A DNA stretch of 23,282 nt from a virus. The translations under genes and the position numbers were made by a program. Below the pieces are notes generated by a model that was not told the DNA's origin, did no database searches, and saw only the letters and a program-made list of their open reading frames with translations. How positions within the stretch are numbered: the first letter of the stretch is position 1; each line of letters opens with the position of its first letter. The stretch is taken from positions 2,123 through 25,404 of the IMG/VR virus record IMGVR_UViG_3300030117_007234, one strand, 5' to 3'. Positions 6,072 through 14,134 of the stretch are shown in pieces.

Positions 6072-7007
6072 ATGGGTTCTTGTGGGCACAACCATTGCGC
6101 ATCGCGTCATTCGCGGGACGACCAAGTTATCAAGGCCGAACGAATTACCTCGGAGGACTTTGGTGGGGAATCCAGAAGGCACGAAAGAATTACATCGGCG
6201 CGGGCTAAGTCTTTAGCGGGAGCACTAGAAAATTATCTAAAGGCGGAAACCAAAAAACGGGTTCGGCGTATTACCCAAGAAATTAGAAGAAACGGTCCCA
6301 AGTCCTTCATTGAAGTTAAAAAGGCAAATGGGGAAGAGGAAGAATGGGACGAAGAGCGGCTTCTTAAAATAATCGCCCTATATGGCGTTCGTCAAATTCT
6401 CGACAGTGGGCGGGAGATAGCCGGGTCGACGTGGGCAATACCCCCTGCCGTTCGCGATAACTACCTTTTCGAAAAACAGGTGCTGGTCCAAAGGATCCCC
6501 AAGAACCTCGAAAAGGAAATGCGAGGAACCATTGGTCGTGCGTTAGGTACTTGGTTTGTTGAAGAACCAGGGTTGACCATCCAGCAAATATCCCAGCGTC
6601 TTCGCAAATGGCTCACGGTTCCGTCTGCGGCGGAAACCCCTTACGAGCTGAAGCCTTTGGGCAAGCGGTTTACGCCTGAAGGTTTGGGGGCGCGTGCCAG
6701 GATGATTGCTCGTACGGAAATTAATCAAGCAAGGAATCGCGGCAGGTTGGAAGCTGGCAAGTCCATAGGTACGCAGTATTGGATTTGGATAGCCGAGACC
6801 GATGGCTTGTCTGGTGACCGTCAACACGAGGCATTAGATGGTCAAGTTCGACGAACTGGGGAGCCTTTCGTAAATCCTGTAACAGGTGTAGCTTTAGAGT
6901 ATCCCGGCGATGCAAGTGCCGATGATGCAGGCGAGATTATTAATTGCCGATGTAGCATCCGACCACTAACGGCCGATCAAGCAAAGCAATTTGGCATTGG
7001 AGACTAA
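6072..7007 (+). CDS. Minor head protein, Mu F / SPP1 gp7-like
   Basis: A 311-residue head morphogenesis protein. Residues about 205-300 form the Mu-F-type domain: RARMIARTEINQARNRGRLE at 208-227, WIAETDGLSGDRQHEALDG around 239-257, and the closing INCRCSIRPL at 290-299. These proteins sit near the portal inside the capsid and can be ejected with DNA. The N terminus is odd, with a Cys/His cluster CGHNHC at 4-9, possibly metal binding. Here the gene precedes the portal, whereas in Mu and SPP1 it follows it. It starts one base after the terminase stop. Confidence 0.85.
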   Translation: MGSCGHNHCASRHSRDDQVIKAERITSEDFGGESRRHERITSARAKSLAGALENYLKAETKKRVRRITQEIRRNGPKSFIEVKKANGEEEEWDEERLLKIIALYGVRQILDSGREIAGSTWAIPPAVRDNYLFEKQVLVQRIPKNLEKEMRGTIGRALGTWFVEEPGLTIQQISQRLRKWLTVPSAAETPYELKPLGKRFTPEGLGARARMIARTEINQARNRGRLEAGKSIGTQYWIWIAETDGLSGDRQHEALDGQVRRTGEPFVNPVTGVALEYPGDASADDAGEIINCRCSIRPLTADQAKQFGIGD

Positions 7008-7010
7008 GCG

Positions 7011-8408
7011 ATGGATGAGAAACTAGGCGGCTATAAAGCCTTAGATGTTTTAGGTGTTACGGGCCTTAATCGCCAAGACGGCATAGTAAACGAAGAATGG
7101 CTTCGACAGTTAGAAGGCACCAAAGGTGTTAAGATCTACGCGGAAATGCGGGATAATGACCCCGTTATTGGCGCAATTCTTTACGCGATTAAAACCCTGG
7201 TAAGACAAACAAGGTCGTCGGTACATCCTTCAGGCACTTCAGAAAAACATCACAGTTATGCCCAGTTTGTTAACGAATGTTTGGCAGACATGTCGGTATG
7301 TTGGCCTGACTTTCTTTCAGAAGTTTTGTCCATGCTTCCGTTTGGGTGGTCGTACTTCGAAACCCTTTACAAGATTAGGGGTGGCCACACCGACAACCCC
7401 AAGACCAATAGCATCTTCAACGATGGTAAAGTGGGTTGGCGAAAGTTCGGCATTCGCGCACAGGACACTTTGGACCATTGGGAATTTTCTGACGAAGGTG
7501 AAATTTTGGGCATGTGGCAGATGGCCCCACCTAACTATAACTTGATTTATCTTCCGATTGAAAAGTGTATTCATTTCAGAACAGAAACCCATAAAAACAA
7601 CCCGGAAGGGCGGTCAATTCTACGAAACGCCTATCGTTCTTGGTTCTTCTGTAAGCGCATTCAGGAAATTGAGGCCATCGGTATAGAAAGGGATCTTGCC
7701 GGTCTTCCTGTAATGCAGGTCCCCCTGGAGCTTTTAGCGAGTAACGCTACGGCGGCGCAGAAAGCGGTGGTCGACGAATGCCGGGATATGATTCAGAAGA
7801 TTCGCCGCGACGAGTATGAAGGGGTAGTAATCCCATCCGAAACGGACATCGACGGCAACCCTAGCGGGTTTAAGCTTAGTCTTTTGAGTTCGGGCGGTCG
7901 AAGGCCGTTGGACGTTAATGAAATTGTGAAACGGTACGAAAGCCGCACCGCGTTATCGGTTCTTGGCGAGTTCGTTCTTTTAGGTATGGACGGCACTGGT
8001 AGTTTTGCCCTGAGTTCCAGCAAGACCGCTCTTTTTGCCCAAGCCCTGGGGACGTATTTACAAAGCATCGCCACAACTTTTAATGAGCAAGCTATTGCTC
8101 CACTTATGCGGCTGAACGGGTTCAAGGACGTGAGCTGCTATCCTAAACTTGTTTTTAGCGACATTGAAACTCCTGACGTTCGTGAGCTTGGGGCCGCACT
8201 GACCGGTCTTGCAGGCGCTGGTTTGATTACACCGGACGACACTTTGGAGAAATGGATTCGTGAATTTGCGAACCTTCCCCCGGTGGACCTTGGTAGTGAA
8301 CGCCCTGCCGAAGAAGAAACTCACGACGACGACCTCTATAACGAAGACACTGACGGGCAGGTGGTTGAAGAAGCGCCAAAGGTAGAAGGTGAGGAGGTGA
8401 TGTCATGA
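7011..8408 (+). CDS. Portal protein (DUF935/Mu gp29-like)
   Basis: A 465-residue protein that would form the ring at the capsid vertex for DNA passage. It has the portal pattern of MRDNDPVIGAILYAIKTLV near residue 45, a central region with FRTETHKNNPEGRSILRNAY typical of portal wing/stem regions, and an acidic C-terminal tail rich in Asp/Glu. Its size matches Mu gp29-like portals. GGAG at 6999-7002 precedes ATG 7011. The stop overlaps the next start in an ATGA junction. Its place among terminase, minor head protein and protease supports the assignment. Confidence 0.85.
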   Translation: MDEKLGGYKALDVLGVTGLNRQDGIVNEEWLRQLEGTKGVKIYAEMRDNDPVIGAILYAIKTLVRQTRSSVHPSGTSEKHHSYAQFVNECLADMSVCWPDFLSEVLSMLPFGWSYFETLYKIRGGHTDNPKTNSIFNDGKVGWRKFGIRAQDTLDHWEFSDEGEILGMWQMAPPNYNLIYLPIEKCIHFRTETHKNNPEGRSILRNAYRSWFFCKRIQEIEAIGIERDLAGLPVMQVPLELLASNATAAQKAVVDECRDMIQKIRRDEYEGVVIPSETDIDGNPSGFKLSLLSSGGRRPLDVNEIVKRYESRTALSVLGEFVLLGMDGTGSFALSSSKTALFAQALGTYLQSIATTFNEQAIAPLMRLNGFKDVSCYPKLVFSDIETPDVRELGAALTGLAGAGLITPDDTLEKWIREFANLPPVDLGSERPAEEETHDDDLYNEDTDGQVVEEAPKVEGEEVMS

Positions 8409-11140
8409 TGAAGGCCAAAGATGACCCAAAGACTCCGGCAAAGCCTAGTGAACGTCGTACGGGTAGCGATAGGAACCCAAGCGGTTCGGCGTCAGGTCAG
8501 CGCGGTGGTATTACGCTATCCGAAGCCAACATTAAAACGCTTGAAAACAAGCGCGACGAGCATAATGAAAAGTATAAGGACACCCCTTCCAAACGGGTTA
8601 CGATGGGGCAGCTTAAGGCCGTGTTTCGTAGGGGCGCTGGCGCGTTTTCTACCTCGCACAGACCTTCAGTAACCAGTCGGGATCAATGGGCTATCGCACG
8701 GGTAAACGCTTTTCTTCATTTGATGGGTACGGGCAAACCTAAGAATTCCAAATATGTGACCGATAACGATTTACTACCGGCGAGCCACCCACGTTCCACC
8801 AAAAAAGAAAAGGCCGAAAAGGCTAAGAGCCTAAAACTAAAACCCCCAGAAAATTACCATTGGATGGACTACCAGGGGGGTCCTGTCCTTATGCCGGGGG
8901 AATACGCGCCTCATGAAGGTGCTGTTGAGTTTTTCGAGTTTGAAATTGTCGAAGAGCACGACGAGTCGCGGTTGAAAAAATACGGTACACCGGACGAAGA
9001 GTTTGCCCGATTCGACCCCCTGAAGAAGGGCGAAGAATGGGACGCGATCTATAACGCAATCCTGGAACGAACTGGGGACAAAGAATTAGCGGCGGCCACT
9101 GCTACAGCCCGTGCCGGTTCCAGGTTCGATAAGAAGAACTACAAGCCCCCGCAATCGGTTGTCCGAGAAGTGAACCAGGGGTTTTCGTGGCAAACCGAAT
9201 ACAAAAGAAGCGATGCCAGCACAAGAATTGGGGCGTTGATTCGACGGGGTAAATCCTTGCCCATCCAAACCGTTAAGGACATGGTCACGTTTTTCGCCGG
9301 ACACGAGAAAGACCTAACCGTTTCGCCAGCGAACCGGGATCCCAGTGCCCCCGGTTACCCTGGCGCCGGGTTAATTGCTTGGAAACTTTACGGGGGTGAC
9401 GCGGGGCGTAAGTGGGCGCAAGGGGTTATTGAAGAATGGCGCGAAGAGACAGAAAAACAACGAAGCTATAGCCCCCCGAAAGGCGTTCAGCGGGAAGCAG
9501 CCTTGGGGTTGAAGTGGCGAAGGGAGCACGGGCGTGGGGGGACCGAAGTGGGTGTGGCGCGGGCGCGTAACCTTTCGAACGGTGACAACATACCTCTCGA
9601 AACCATTAATCGTATGGTCTCATTTTTTGCCCGTCACGAAGTTGATTTGGATGCCCCGAAAAATAAGGACCCTGGGGCAGATGGTTACCCTGGGGCTGGG
9701 TTAATCGCCTGGAAGCTTTGGGGAGGTGACGCAGGTAGGCGTTGGGCTAACACGATTGCCGAGCGCGAAAAAAAGAAGGTCGGTAAAGCCAGCAAGGAAT
9801 ACATGGAAGCAGCCCTAAAGTTGGCAAAAGAAGAGTTGCCGGGGTGGGCTTACGCAAGGATTCATCAAGCGGCCATGGGCAGTGCGGGCGGTAGAAGGCG
9901 AAACGCAAAGGCTGGTGAAAAGTTGGTCGCTAAACTAGCCATGGCCCAAATGTCCGAACCCGTCGTTAAGCAGATGAGTAACGAAGACATTAAGCAGTTG
10001 TTCGACTATCTTAGCGAATGGTTCCAAAACCATAAGCGGGATGTCGATGTGAAGCCTTTAATTGTGGGGGCGGCGGCTTTAGTTATGTCGGAAATGACTC
10101 AGCGCGGCATGAAATGTCCTCCGGGCGATTTGAACAGGGAAGTTGCCCAGCGGCGGGAGGTTGAAAAGGCACAGCTGCGCAAGCTTAATGAAAGCACCAT
10201 TGAGGTACATTCCCCACACAGCCCTATTGTCTTTGTTGTGGAAGAACCAAACTCTATTGATAAGGCACGGGGGGAGTATTTGGTGGGGCAGGACGGTCGA
10301 ATCTTCAAGGATCTGTATTTGAAAAAGCTTGGCTTAAAAAAATCGGATGTTTGTATCGTGGACATCACGCAGCTGGATTGGGTTGAAACAAAGCGCCCAC
10401 GAGAAATTATTGCTTTGGGTCGAGTCGCTAAAAACGCCCTTGGGGACTTGGCTACATGTGTTTTGCCCCACCCTAAAGCGGTGCGGCGGTTTGGGGACAG
10501 TGGTGAAATTAATCGAAAACTCAACGCCCTACTTAAAAGAAGCAACGATTTCTTACTTGACCACAGCTTGCAAAATAGTCCAATCTTAGAGACAAGAGCA
10601 GAAGAGGACAAAAACACAACCGATGAGCTGATTGAAAAGCAGGATTGTGTTGGTCAGGATCTTCCTGGCAAGTCTGAATCGTTAGTCGTGCCGATTTCTA
10701 AGGCGGACTCGGAGAAACAGATAGTCTATGGCATTGTGCTTGATCCATATCAAATCGATAGCCAAGACGATTGGGTGCCTCCAAGAGCAATAGAGGAAAC
10801 TGCCCACAGATGGCTCGCTGAATCGCGGGTGATTGGGCTTGACCATAGCGACAAAGCAAACGCTTTCCCGGTCGAATCATATATGGTTCCCTACCCACCG
10901 GGCGAGTATGATAAGGCTATGGCGAACGAACCTCACAAAGCTTACACCATGCCTTTCGGGGATGACGTGGTACATTCAGGCTCGTGGGTACTTGGGACAA
11001 AACTCGGGGATTCTGAGTGGTCGAAAGTAAAAGAAGGCGAGTTAAACGCCTACAGTATCGGGGGCTACGGCAACCGAACATCGACTACTAAACAAGCGAT
11101 GCCCGCTGTTGAATTCTTGGAACTAAAAGAGGAACGATAA
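8405..11140 (+). CDS. Large multidomain head protein with C-terminal XkdF-like prohead protease
   Basis: A 911-residue protein. In order: residues 33-130, a phage domain with LKAVFRRGAGAFSTSHRP and VTDNDLLPASHP; residues 205-241, a short helical motif with IYNAILERTGDKELAAATA; residues 248-345 and 357-454, two tandem copies of a repeat with PGYPGAGLIAWKL-GGDAGR; residues 462-512, a helical segment; residues 603-712, a uracil-DNA-glycosylase-fold-like segment; residues 758-895, an XkdF-like serine protease with YGIVLDPYQIDSQDDW, GLDHSD (His814), GSWVLGTKL and AYSIGGYG. The protease matures proheads. The rest is far larger than a normal protease (about 200-350 residues) and resembles packaged polyvalent phage proteins. 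ATGA overlaps the portal stop. The protease call is firm, the UDG-like call moderate, and the roles of the other domains unknown. Confidence 0.8.
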   Translation: MMKAKDDPKTPAKPSERRTGSDRNPSGSASGQRGGITLSEANIKTLENKRDEHNEKYKDTPSKRVTMGQLKAVFRRGAGAFSTSHRPSVTSRDQWAIARVNAFLHLMGTGKPKNSKYVTDNDLLPASHPRSTKKEKAEKAKSLKLKPPENYHWMDYQGGPVLMPGEYAPHEGAVEFFEFEIVEEHDESRLKKYGTPDEEFARFDPLKKGEEWDAIYNAILERTGDKELAAATATARAGSRFDKKNYKPPQSVVREVNQGFSWQTEYKRSDASTRIGALIRRGKSLPIQTVKDMVTFFAGHEKDLTVSPANRDPSAPGYPGAGLIAWKLYGGDAGRKWAQGVIEEWREETEKQRSYSPPKGVQREAALGLKWRREHGRGGTEVGVARARNLSNGDNIPLETINRMVSFFARHEVDLDAPKNKDPGADGYPGAGLIAWKLWGGDAGRRWANTIAEREKKKVGKASKEYMEAALKLAKEELPGWAYARIHQAAMGSAGGRRRNAKAGEKLVAKLAMAQMSEPVVKQMSNEDIKQLFDYLSEWFQNHKRDVDVKPLIVGAAALVMSEMTQRGMKCPPGDLNREVAQRREVEKAQLRKLNESTIEVHSPHSPIVFVVEEPNSIDKARGEYLVGQDGRIFKDLYLKKLGLKKSDVCIVDITQLDWVETKRPREIIALGRVAKNALGDLATCVLPHPKAVRRFGDSGEINRKLNALLKRSNDFLLDHSLQNSPILETRAEEDKNTTDELIEKQDCVGQDLPGKSESLVVPISKADSEKQIVYGIVLDPYQIDSQDDWVPPRAIEETAHRWLAESRVIGLDHSDKANAFPVESYMVPYPPGEYDKAMANEPHKAYTMPFGDDVVHSGSWVLGTKLGDSEWSKVKEGELNAYSIGGYGNRTSTTKQAMPAVEFLELKEER
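9146..9766 (+). repeat. Two tandem protein repeats (GDAG module) within the 911-residue protein
   Basis: Copy 1 covers 9146-9439 and copy 2 covers 9473-9766. Both encode about 98 residues ending in the nearly identical GYPGAGLIAWKL(Y/W)GGDAGR(K/R)WA. Shared upstream pattern: PPxxVxREVxxGxxW, a central helix, then (V/I)xxMVxFFAxHExDL. The copies have diverged in DNA sequence, so the duplication is not recent. The second copy, with GRGGTEVGVARARNLS, looks closer to the form I recall from other phage head proteins; the first may be degenerate. Confidence 0.75.
10211..10540 (+). other. UDG-superfamily-like domain inside the head protein
   Basis: Residues 603-712 follow the order of a family 4/5 uracil-DNA glycosylase. 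A hydrophobic strand ends in VEEPN at 612-616, where the family has GExPG. GEYLVGQDGRIFKDL at 623-637 matches the family GRPFVGxAGxLLD. Then LGLKKSDVCIVDITQ (like IGLxRxDVYITNVVK), EIIALGRVAKNALG at 667-680, and LPHP at 687-690, the position of the active-site His. Glu613 and His689 fall where catalytic residues lie. This is pattern recognition only; activity is unproven. Confidence 0.55.
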
Positions 11141-12090
11141 TGGCCATCACGGCATTAACAGATGTGGAAACGTTGGAAGTGAGTTTGGTGCCGCAAGGTG
11201 CTAACAACAAAAAACGATTCCCCGTCCTAAAATCATCGGAGACAAACATGTCGGATATTCTGCACGCAGTGATTGACGCTCCTAGCAGCGAAGACACCAA
11301 ATTTGACCAAGTTGTAAAGAGCAGTGCGCTCGGTGAGAACGCTGAAGCGGCTGAAGCGCTTAAGGGCGCTATGAAAATCCTGAACGCCTATTCGGACTCA
11401 ATTTCGCCAGAAGACGCACTAGGTGTTCTAGCCAAGGGCTTTGGCGTGGAAAAGGGCGAAGACGAAGAAGTCGAAAAGCCTGGCCACTACGAGGAAAAGG
11501 CTGAAGACGAAGAAGACGATGCCGAAAAGGCCGAGCACGAAGAAGAGGAAGAAGCCGAAAAGGCTGCCCACGGTGACGAAGAAGAAAAAACCGAAAAGGC
11601 TGCCCACGGTGATGAGGAGGTCGAAAAGTCCTTGAATTCTTCTCAAATAAAAGCCCTCTTTAAGTCGCAAAGAGAAGCCATCGCAAAGGCTGAAAAGCTT
11701 GAAAAGGCGTTGATGGTGGAACGTGACGAACGTTTGCGCAAGGAATTTATTTCGAAGGCTCGAACGGACTTCCCATACGTTCCAGGCAAGTCCTCCGAAG
11801 AAGTTGGTATGATGCTTAAAACACTTCACGGGCTTGATCCAGCAATCGCTGGCGACATTGAAGGTATCTTTAAGTCAGTCAGTGCTACAATCGAAAAAGC
11901 CGGTTTGCTTGATGAGTTGGGGTCCGGCATGACCAACCGTGGGGATGGTGCTTCGGCATACGCAAAACTTGACGGAATGGCGCGCGACGCTGTTCAGAAG
12001 TCGGGTGCTTCGTACGCCAAAGCCTTCGAAACGGCAATGCAAAATCACCCCGAACTCTATAGCCAGTATCTTGCAGAGCAAGGTCAGTAA
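11140..12090 (+). CDS. Head scaffolding protein, acidic coiled coil
   Basis: A 316-residue protein next to protease, decoration and capsid genes, where scaffold is expected. Residues 1-32 (VETLEVSLVPQGANNKKRFPVLKS) resemble the tail end of XkdF-like proteases rather than scaffold. Residues 100-165 are extremely acidic with AEKA and EKAAHGDEE repeats. Residues 165-205 are strongly charged and helical (ALFKSQREAIAKAEKLEKALMVERDERL), likely a coiled coil. The C terminus has helices ending at ELYSQYLAEQGQ. Start and preceding stop share an A (TAATG), suggesting coupled translation. A second in-frame ATG at 11248 has its own Shine-Dalgarno. No enzyme motif is visible. The scaffold role is inferred from composition and position. 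Confidence 0.75.
   Translation: MAITALTDVETLEVSLVPQGANNKKRFPVLKSSETNMSDILHAVIDAPSSEDTKFDQVVKSSALGENAEAAEALKGAMKILNAYSDSISPEDALGVLAKGFGVEKGEDEEVEKPGHYEEKAEDEEDDAEKAEHEEEEEAEKAAHGDEEEKTEKAAHGDEEVEKSLNSSQIKALFKSQREAIAKAEKLEKALMVERDERLRKEFISKARTDFPYVPGKSSEEVGMMLKTLHGLDPAIAGDIEGIFKSVSATIEKAGLLDELGSGMTNRGDGASAYAKLDGMARDAVQKSGASYAKAFETAMQNHPELYSQYLAEQGQ
11237..11250 (+). promoter_or_regulatory. Possible internal translation start for the scaffold
   Basis: CGGAG at 11237-11241 lies 6 bases before an in-frame ATG at 11248 (Met37). A product from here would drop the XkdF-like N-terminal motif and consist of scaffold sequence alone, similar to the nested protease/scaffold starts of lambda C/Nu3. This is sequence-based inference only. 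Confidence 0.4.
11555..11612 (+). repeat. 22-bp direct repeat in the scaffold gene
   Basis: A 22-base sequence beginning CCGAAAAGGCTGCCCACGG is exactly repeated at 11555-11576 and 11591-11612, a 36-base period that keeps frame and encodes EKAAHGDEE twice. A more diverged unit lies upstream (AEKAEHEEE). This looks like recent in-frame expansion of an acidic low-complexity segment. Confidence 0.8.
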
Positions 12091-12104
12091 AAAGGAGGCC
12101 AAAA

Positions 12105-12479
12105 ATGGCGTTTTCAGAAAACATGGTGACGATCACCCTTGAAGCAGGTGCTGACTTGTCTGCGAAGCAGTACTACTTTGTCGCTGTCGATACTAACGGC
12201 AAAGCAGTGCTCACGGGTGACGATGGAAACCCTGTCGGCGTTCTCCAGAACAAGCCGACATCAGGCCAGGCGGCGACCGTCTGTGTCTACGGTGTAACCA
12301 AACTCTATATTGGGACCGAGTCCGGATTGGGCGCGGGTTACAATGTCGGGTGCGATGCGAACTCAGCCGGGAAAGTGTCCGACACCGGATCGTTCCGTAT
12401 GGGTGTCGCGTTACAGGACCCCACCGCTGATGGGGACATCGTTTCCATCCTTCTTCAGAAAAACGGCAAGCAAGCTTAA
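12105..12479 (+). CDS. Capsid decoration/cement protein (DUF2190-like)
   Basis: A 124-residue small beta-rich protein. Pattern of the DUF2190-type head stabilising proteins: early AGADLSAKQYYFVAVD, a GNPVGVLQNKPTSGQAATVCVYGVTK strand-loop-strand near 40-65, then GSFRMGVALQDPTADGDIVSILL at the end. It should bind the outer capsid surface and strengthen the shell after expansion. AAAGGAGG at 12090-12097, about 7 bases before ATG 12105, is the strongest ribosome-binding site in the window, fitting a protein needed in hundreds of copies. It sits immediately before the major capsid gene, the usual place. Confidence 0.8.
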   Translation: MAFSENMVTITLEAGADLSAKQYYFVAVDTNGKAVLTGDDGNPVGVLQNKPTSGQAATVCVYGVTKLYIGTESGLGAGYNVGCDANSAGKVSDTGSFRMGVALQDPTADGDIVSILLQKNGKQA

Positions 12480-12493
12480 CGAGGAGTTAGACA

Positions 12494-13459
12494 ATGCCAA
12501 ATCCAACTAGAAGTGACGTGCATATTAACGCCCCGTTAACTAACGTCTCAATCGCTTATGTGCAGGAAGCAGCTAAATTTCTTAGCTCCAAAGTCTTCCC
12601 CTTGATTAGTGTGCCGAAGCAGAGTGATCTCTACTTCAAATATGATCAGGGTGATTTTATGCGTTCGGAGGCGCGGATTCGCGCTCCAGGAACTGAGTCT
12701 GTTGGTGCAGGTTATAACCTGACTACTGATTCGTATTCCTGCACAGTAACCGCTCTGCACAAAGACGTAGCAGATCAAATTCGTGCGAACGCCGACGCAC
12801 CCCTCAACATGGACGCGGATGCGACAAAGTTTCTGACGCAGCAAATGTTGATTAAACGGGACAAGGATTGGGCCAGTAGCTACTTTAGCGGCGGGTCCTG
12901 GACTGGTTCAACAACCGGTGCGGATATCAACAAGGCGGGCGCCAAGTGGAACTCGGCGACGGGTACACCGATTGAAGACATCGATGCCGAAGCAGATTCA
13001 ATTGAAGCCAAGACGGGTTTTCGTGCGAATACGTTGGTGCTCGGTGTTGACGCTTACAACGCACTCAAAAACTCTGCTGATGTGGTAGATCGTATTCGCT
13101 ACACGCAGACGGGTGTTGTCACCGAGGATATGCTCGCGGGTCTTCTAGGCATGAAAAATGTCTACGTGGCACGTGGTATTGAGAACACGGCGATTGCAGG
13201 GGCGGCGGACAGCTTTTCGCGGCTTTATACCGGTACTACGGCGGTTCTTATGTATGTGCCGGATAATCCAAGCCTTATGCATCCATCGGCAGGTTATACG
13301 TTTGCCTGGGGTGGCTACACTGGGGCGGGTCCAGACGGTCAGCGCGTTAGCCGCTTCCGCATGGATCACCTCCGCAGTGATCGCATTGAAATGGAAATGA
13401 GCTACGATCAGAAGCAGGTTTCGACCGTTCTGGGCGCTCGTTTCATCAACTGCGCATAA
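12494..13459 (+). CDS. Major capsid protein (HK97 fold)
   Basis: A 321-residue main shell protein. Features typical of phage major capsid proteins: an N-terminal segment AYVQEAAKFLSSKVFPLISVPKQSDLYF, a long-helix region with KFLTQQMLIKRDKDWASSYF, the A-domain pattern TGFRANTLVLGVDAYNALKNSADVVDRIRYTQTG, then AGLLGMKNVYVARG and a closing stretch ending VLGARFINCA. Its length is ordinary and there is no N-terminal delta-domain, consistent with a separate scaffold gene. GAGGAG upstream (12480-12485) gives strong translation. Gene order after scaffold and decoration supports the identification. The fold is inferred from family resemblance. Confidence 0.9.
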   Translation: MPNPTRSDVHINAPLTNVSIAYVQEAAKFLSSKVFPLISVPKQSDLYFKYDQGDFMRSEARIRAPGTESVGAGYNLTTDSYSCTVTALHKDVADQIRANADAPLNMDADATKFLTQQMLIKRDKDWASSYFSGGSWTGSTTGADINKAGAKWNSATGTPIEDIDAEADSIEAKTGFRANTLVLGVDAYNALKNSADVVDRIRYTQTGVVTEDMLAGLLGMKNVYVARGIENTAIAGAADSFSRLYTGTTAVLMYVPDNPSLMHPSAGYTFAWGGYTGAGPDGQRVSRFRMDHLRSDRIEMEMSYDQKQVSTVLGARFINCA

Positions 13460-13461
13460 TC

Positions 13462-13686
13462 ATGTGGGTCGCGGGGAAACGGCTTACAGTTAAGACAGCG
13501 GACGGACGGTACGAGGATCGCCAAGTAGGCGATCCCGTACCGGAAGCCCCGTCTTGGCCATTTCGGACTTTCGAGGCGAACAAAAATCTTGGGCGAATTG
13601 TATGGTATGAAAAACCTCAACCCGCACCAAAGAAAAGAGGACGCCCGAGAAAAAGAAAGGCTGCGGATGTAGTCAAGAAAGGATAG
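13462..13686 (+). CDS. Small basic protein with AT-hook-like tail
   Basis: A 74-residue protein of unknown function. The first 50 residues hold a small beta-rich-looking segment (GKRLTVKTADGRYEDRQVGDPVPEAPSW) ending in GRIVWYEKP. The last 22 are very basic, with KKRGRPRKRK at 57-66, which contains the RGRP core of an AT-hook. It lies between the capsid and connector genes. Small proteins of similar shape are common at this spot in phages. It may be a minor head component or contact DNA; neither is shown. Confidence 0.7.
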   Translation: MWVAGKRLTVKTADGRYEDRQVGDPVPEAPSWPFRTFEANKNLGRIVWYEKPQPAPKKRGRPRKRKAADVVKKG

Positions 13687-13690
13687 GGCA

Positions 13691-14134
13691 ATGTCCTGGT
13701 CATTCAATGAATCGCTGACGAACAATCGCGATAAAGTACGGTTGAAGATTGGTGATACCGATACTAACGACCAAATCCTATCCAACGAGACTATTGACGC
13801 TCTTCTTACTGAGCATAGTAGTGATATCATGCTCACGACAATTTCTTGTGTTCGGGCGATTATCGCAAAGTACTCAAGAAACATGACTCGCGGAGCTATC
13901 GGACTCACCGCCGATATGACCGTGTTTGTTACGCACTATCAGGAACTTCTCTCGGATTTAATAAAACAAAACCGAGGGAATTCCGGTGTACGTTTCGCTG
14001 GCGGCTTTAGCGATTCCCGAAAAGAAACCATTGAAAGCGATGATGACTTTATCAGACCTTTCGCCAGCGTTGGGATGACCGACTACCCCGGTAGTGGTCA
14101 AAACGATGCTGGGGATGATTCGGACGAATACTGA
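13691..14134 (+). CDS. Head-tail connector/adaptor protein
   Basis: A 147-residue protein. The start, NRDKVRLKIGDTDTNDQILSNETIDALL, is the hallmark of gp6-like connectors, which dock under the portal: an early helix, then G(D)TD and an Ile/Leu-rich helix. A second helical part (ISCVRAIIAKYSRNMT) and a Tyr/Leu helix follow, and the C terminus is an acidic, disordered-looking tail (about residues 110-147). Position after capsid and before the gpG-like gene is as in other siphophages. The stop and next start overlap as TGATG. Confidence 0.8.
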   Translation: MSWSFNESLTNNRDKVRLKIGDTDTNDQILSNETIDALLTEHSSDIMLTTISCVRAIIAKYSRNMTRGAIGLTADMTVFVTHYQELLSDLIKQNRGNSGVRFAGGFSDSRKETIESDDDFIRPFASVGMTDYPGSGQNDAGDDSDEY

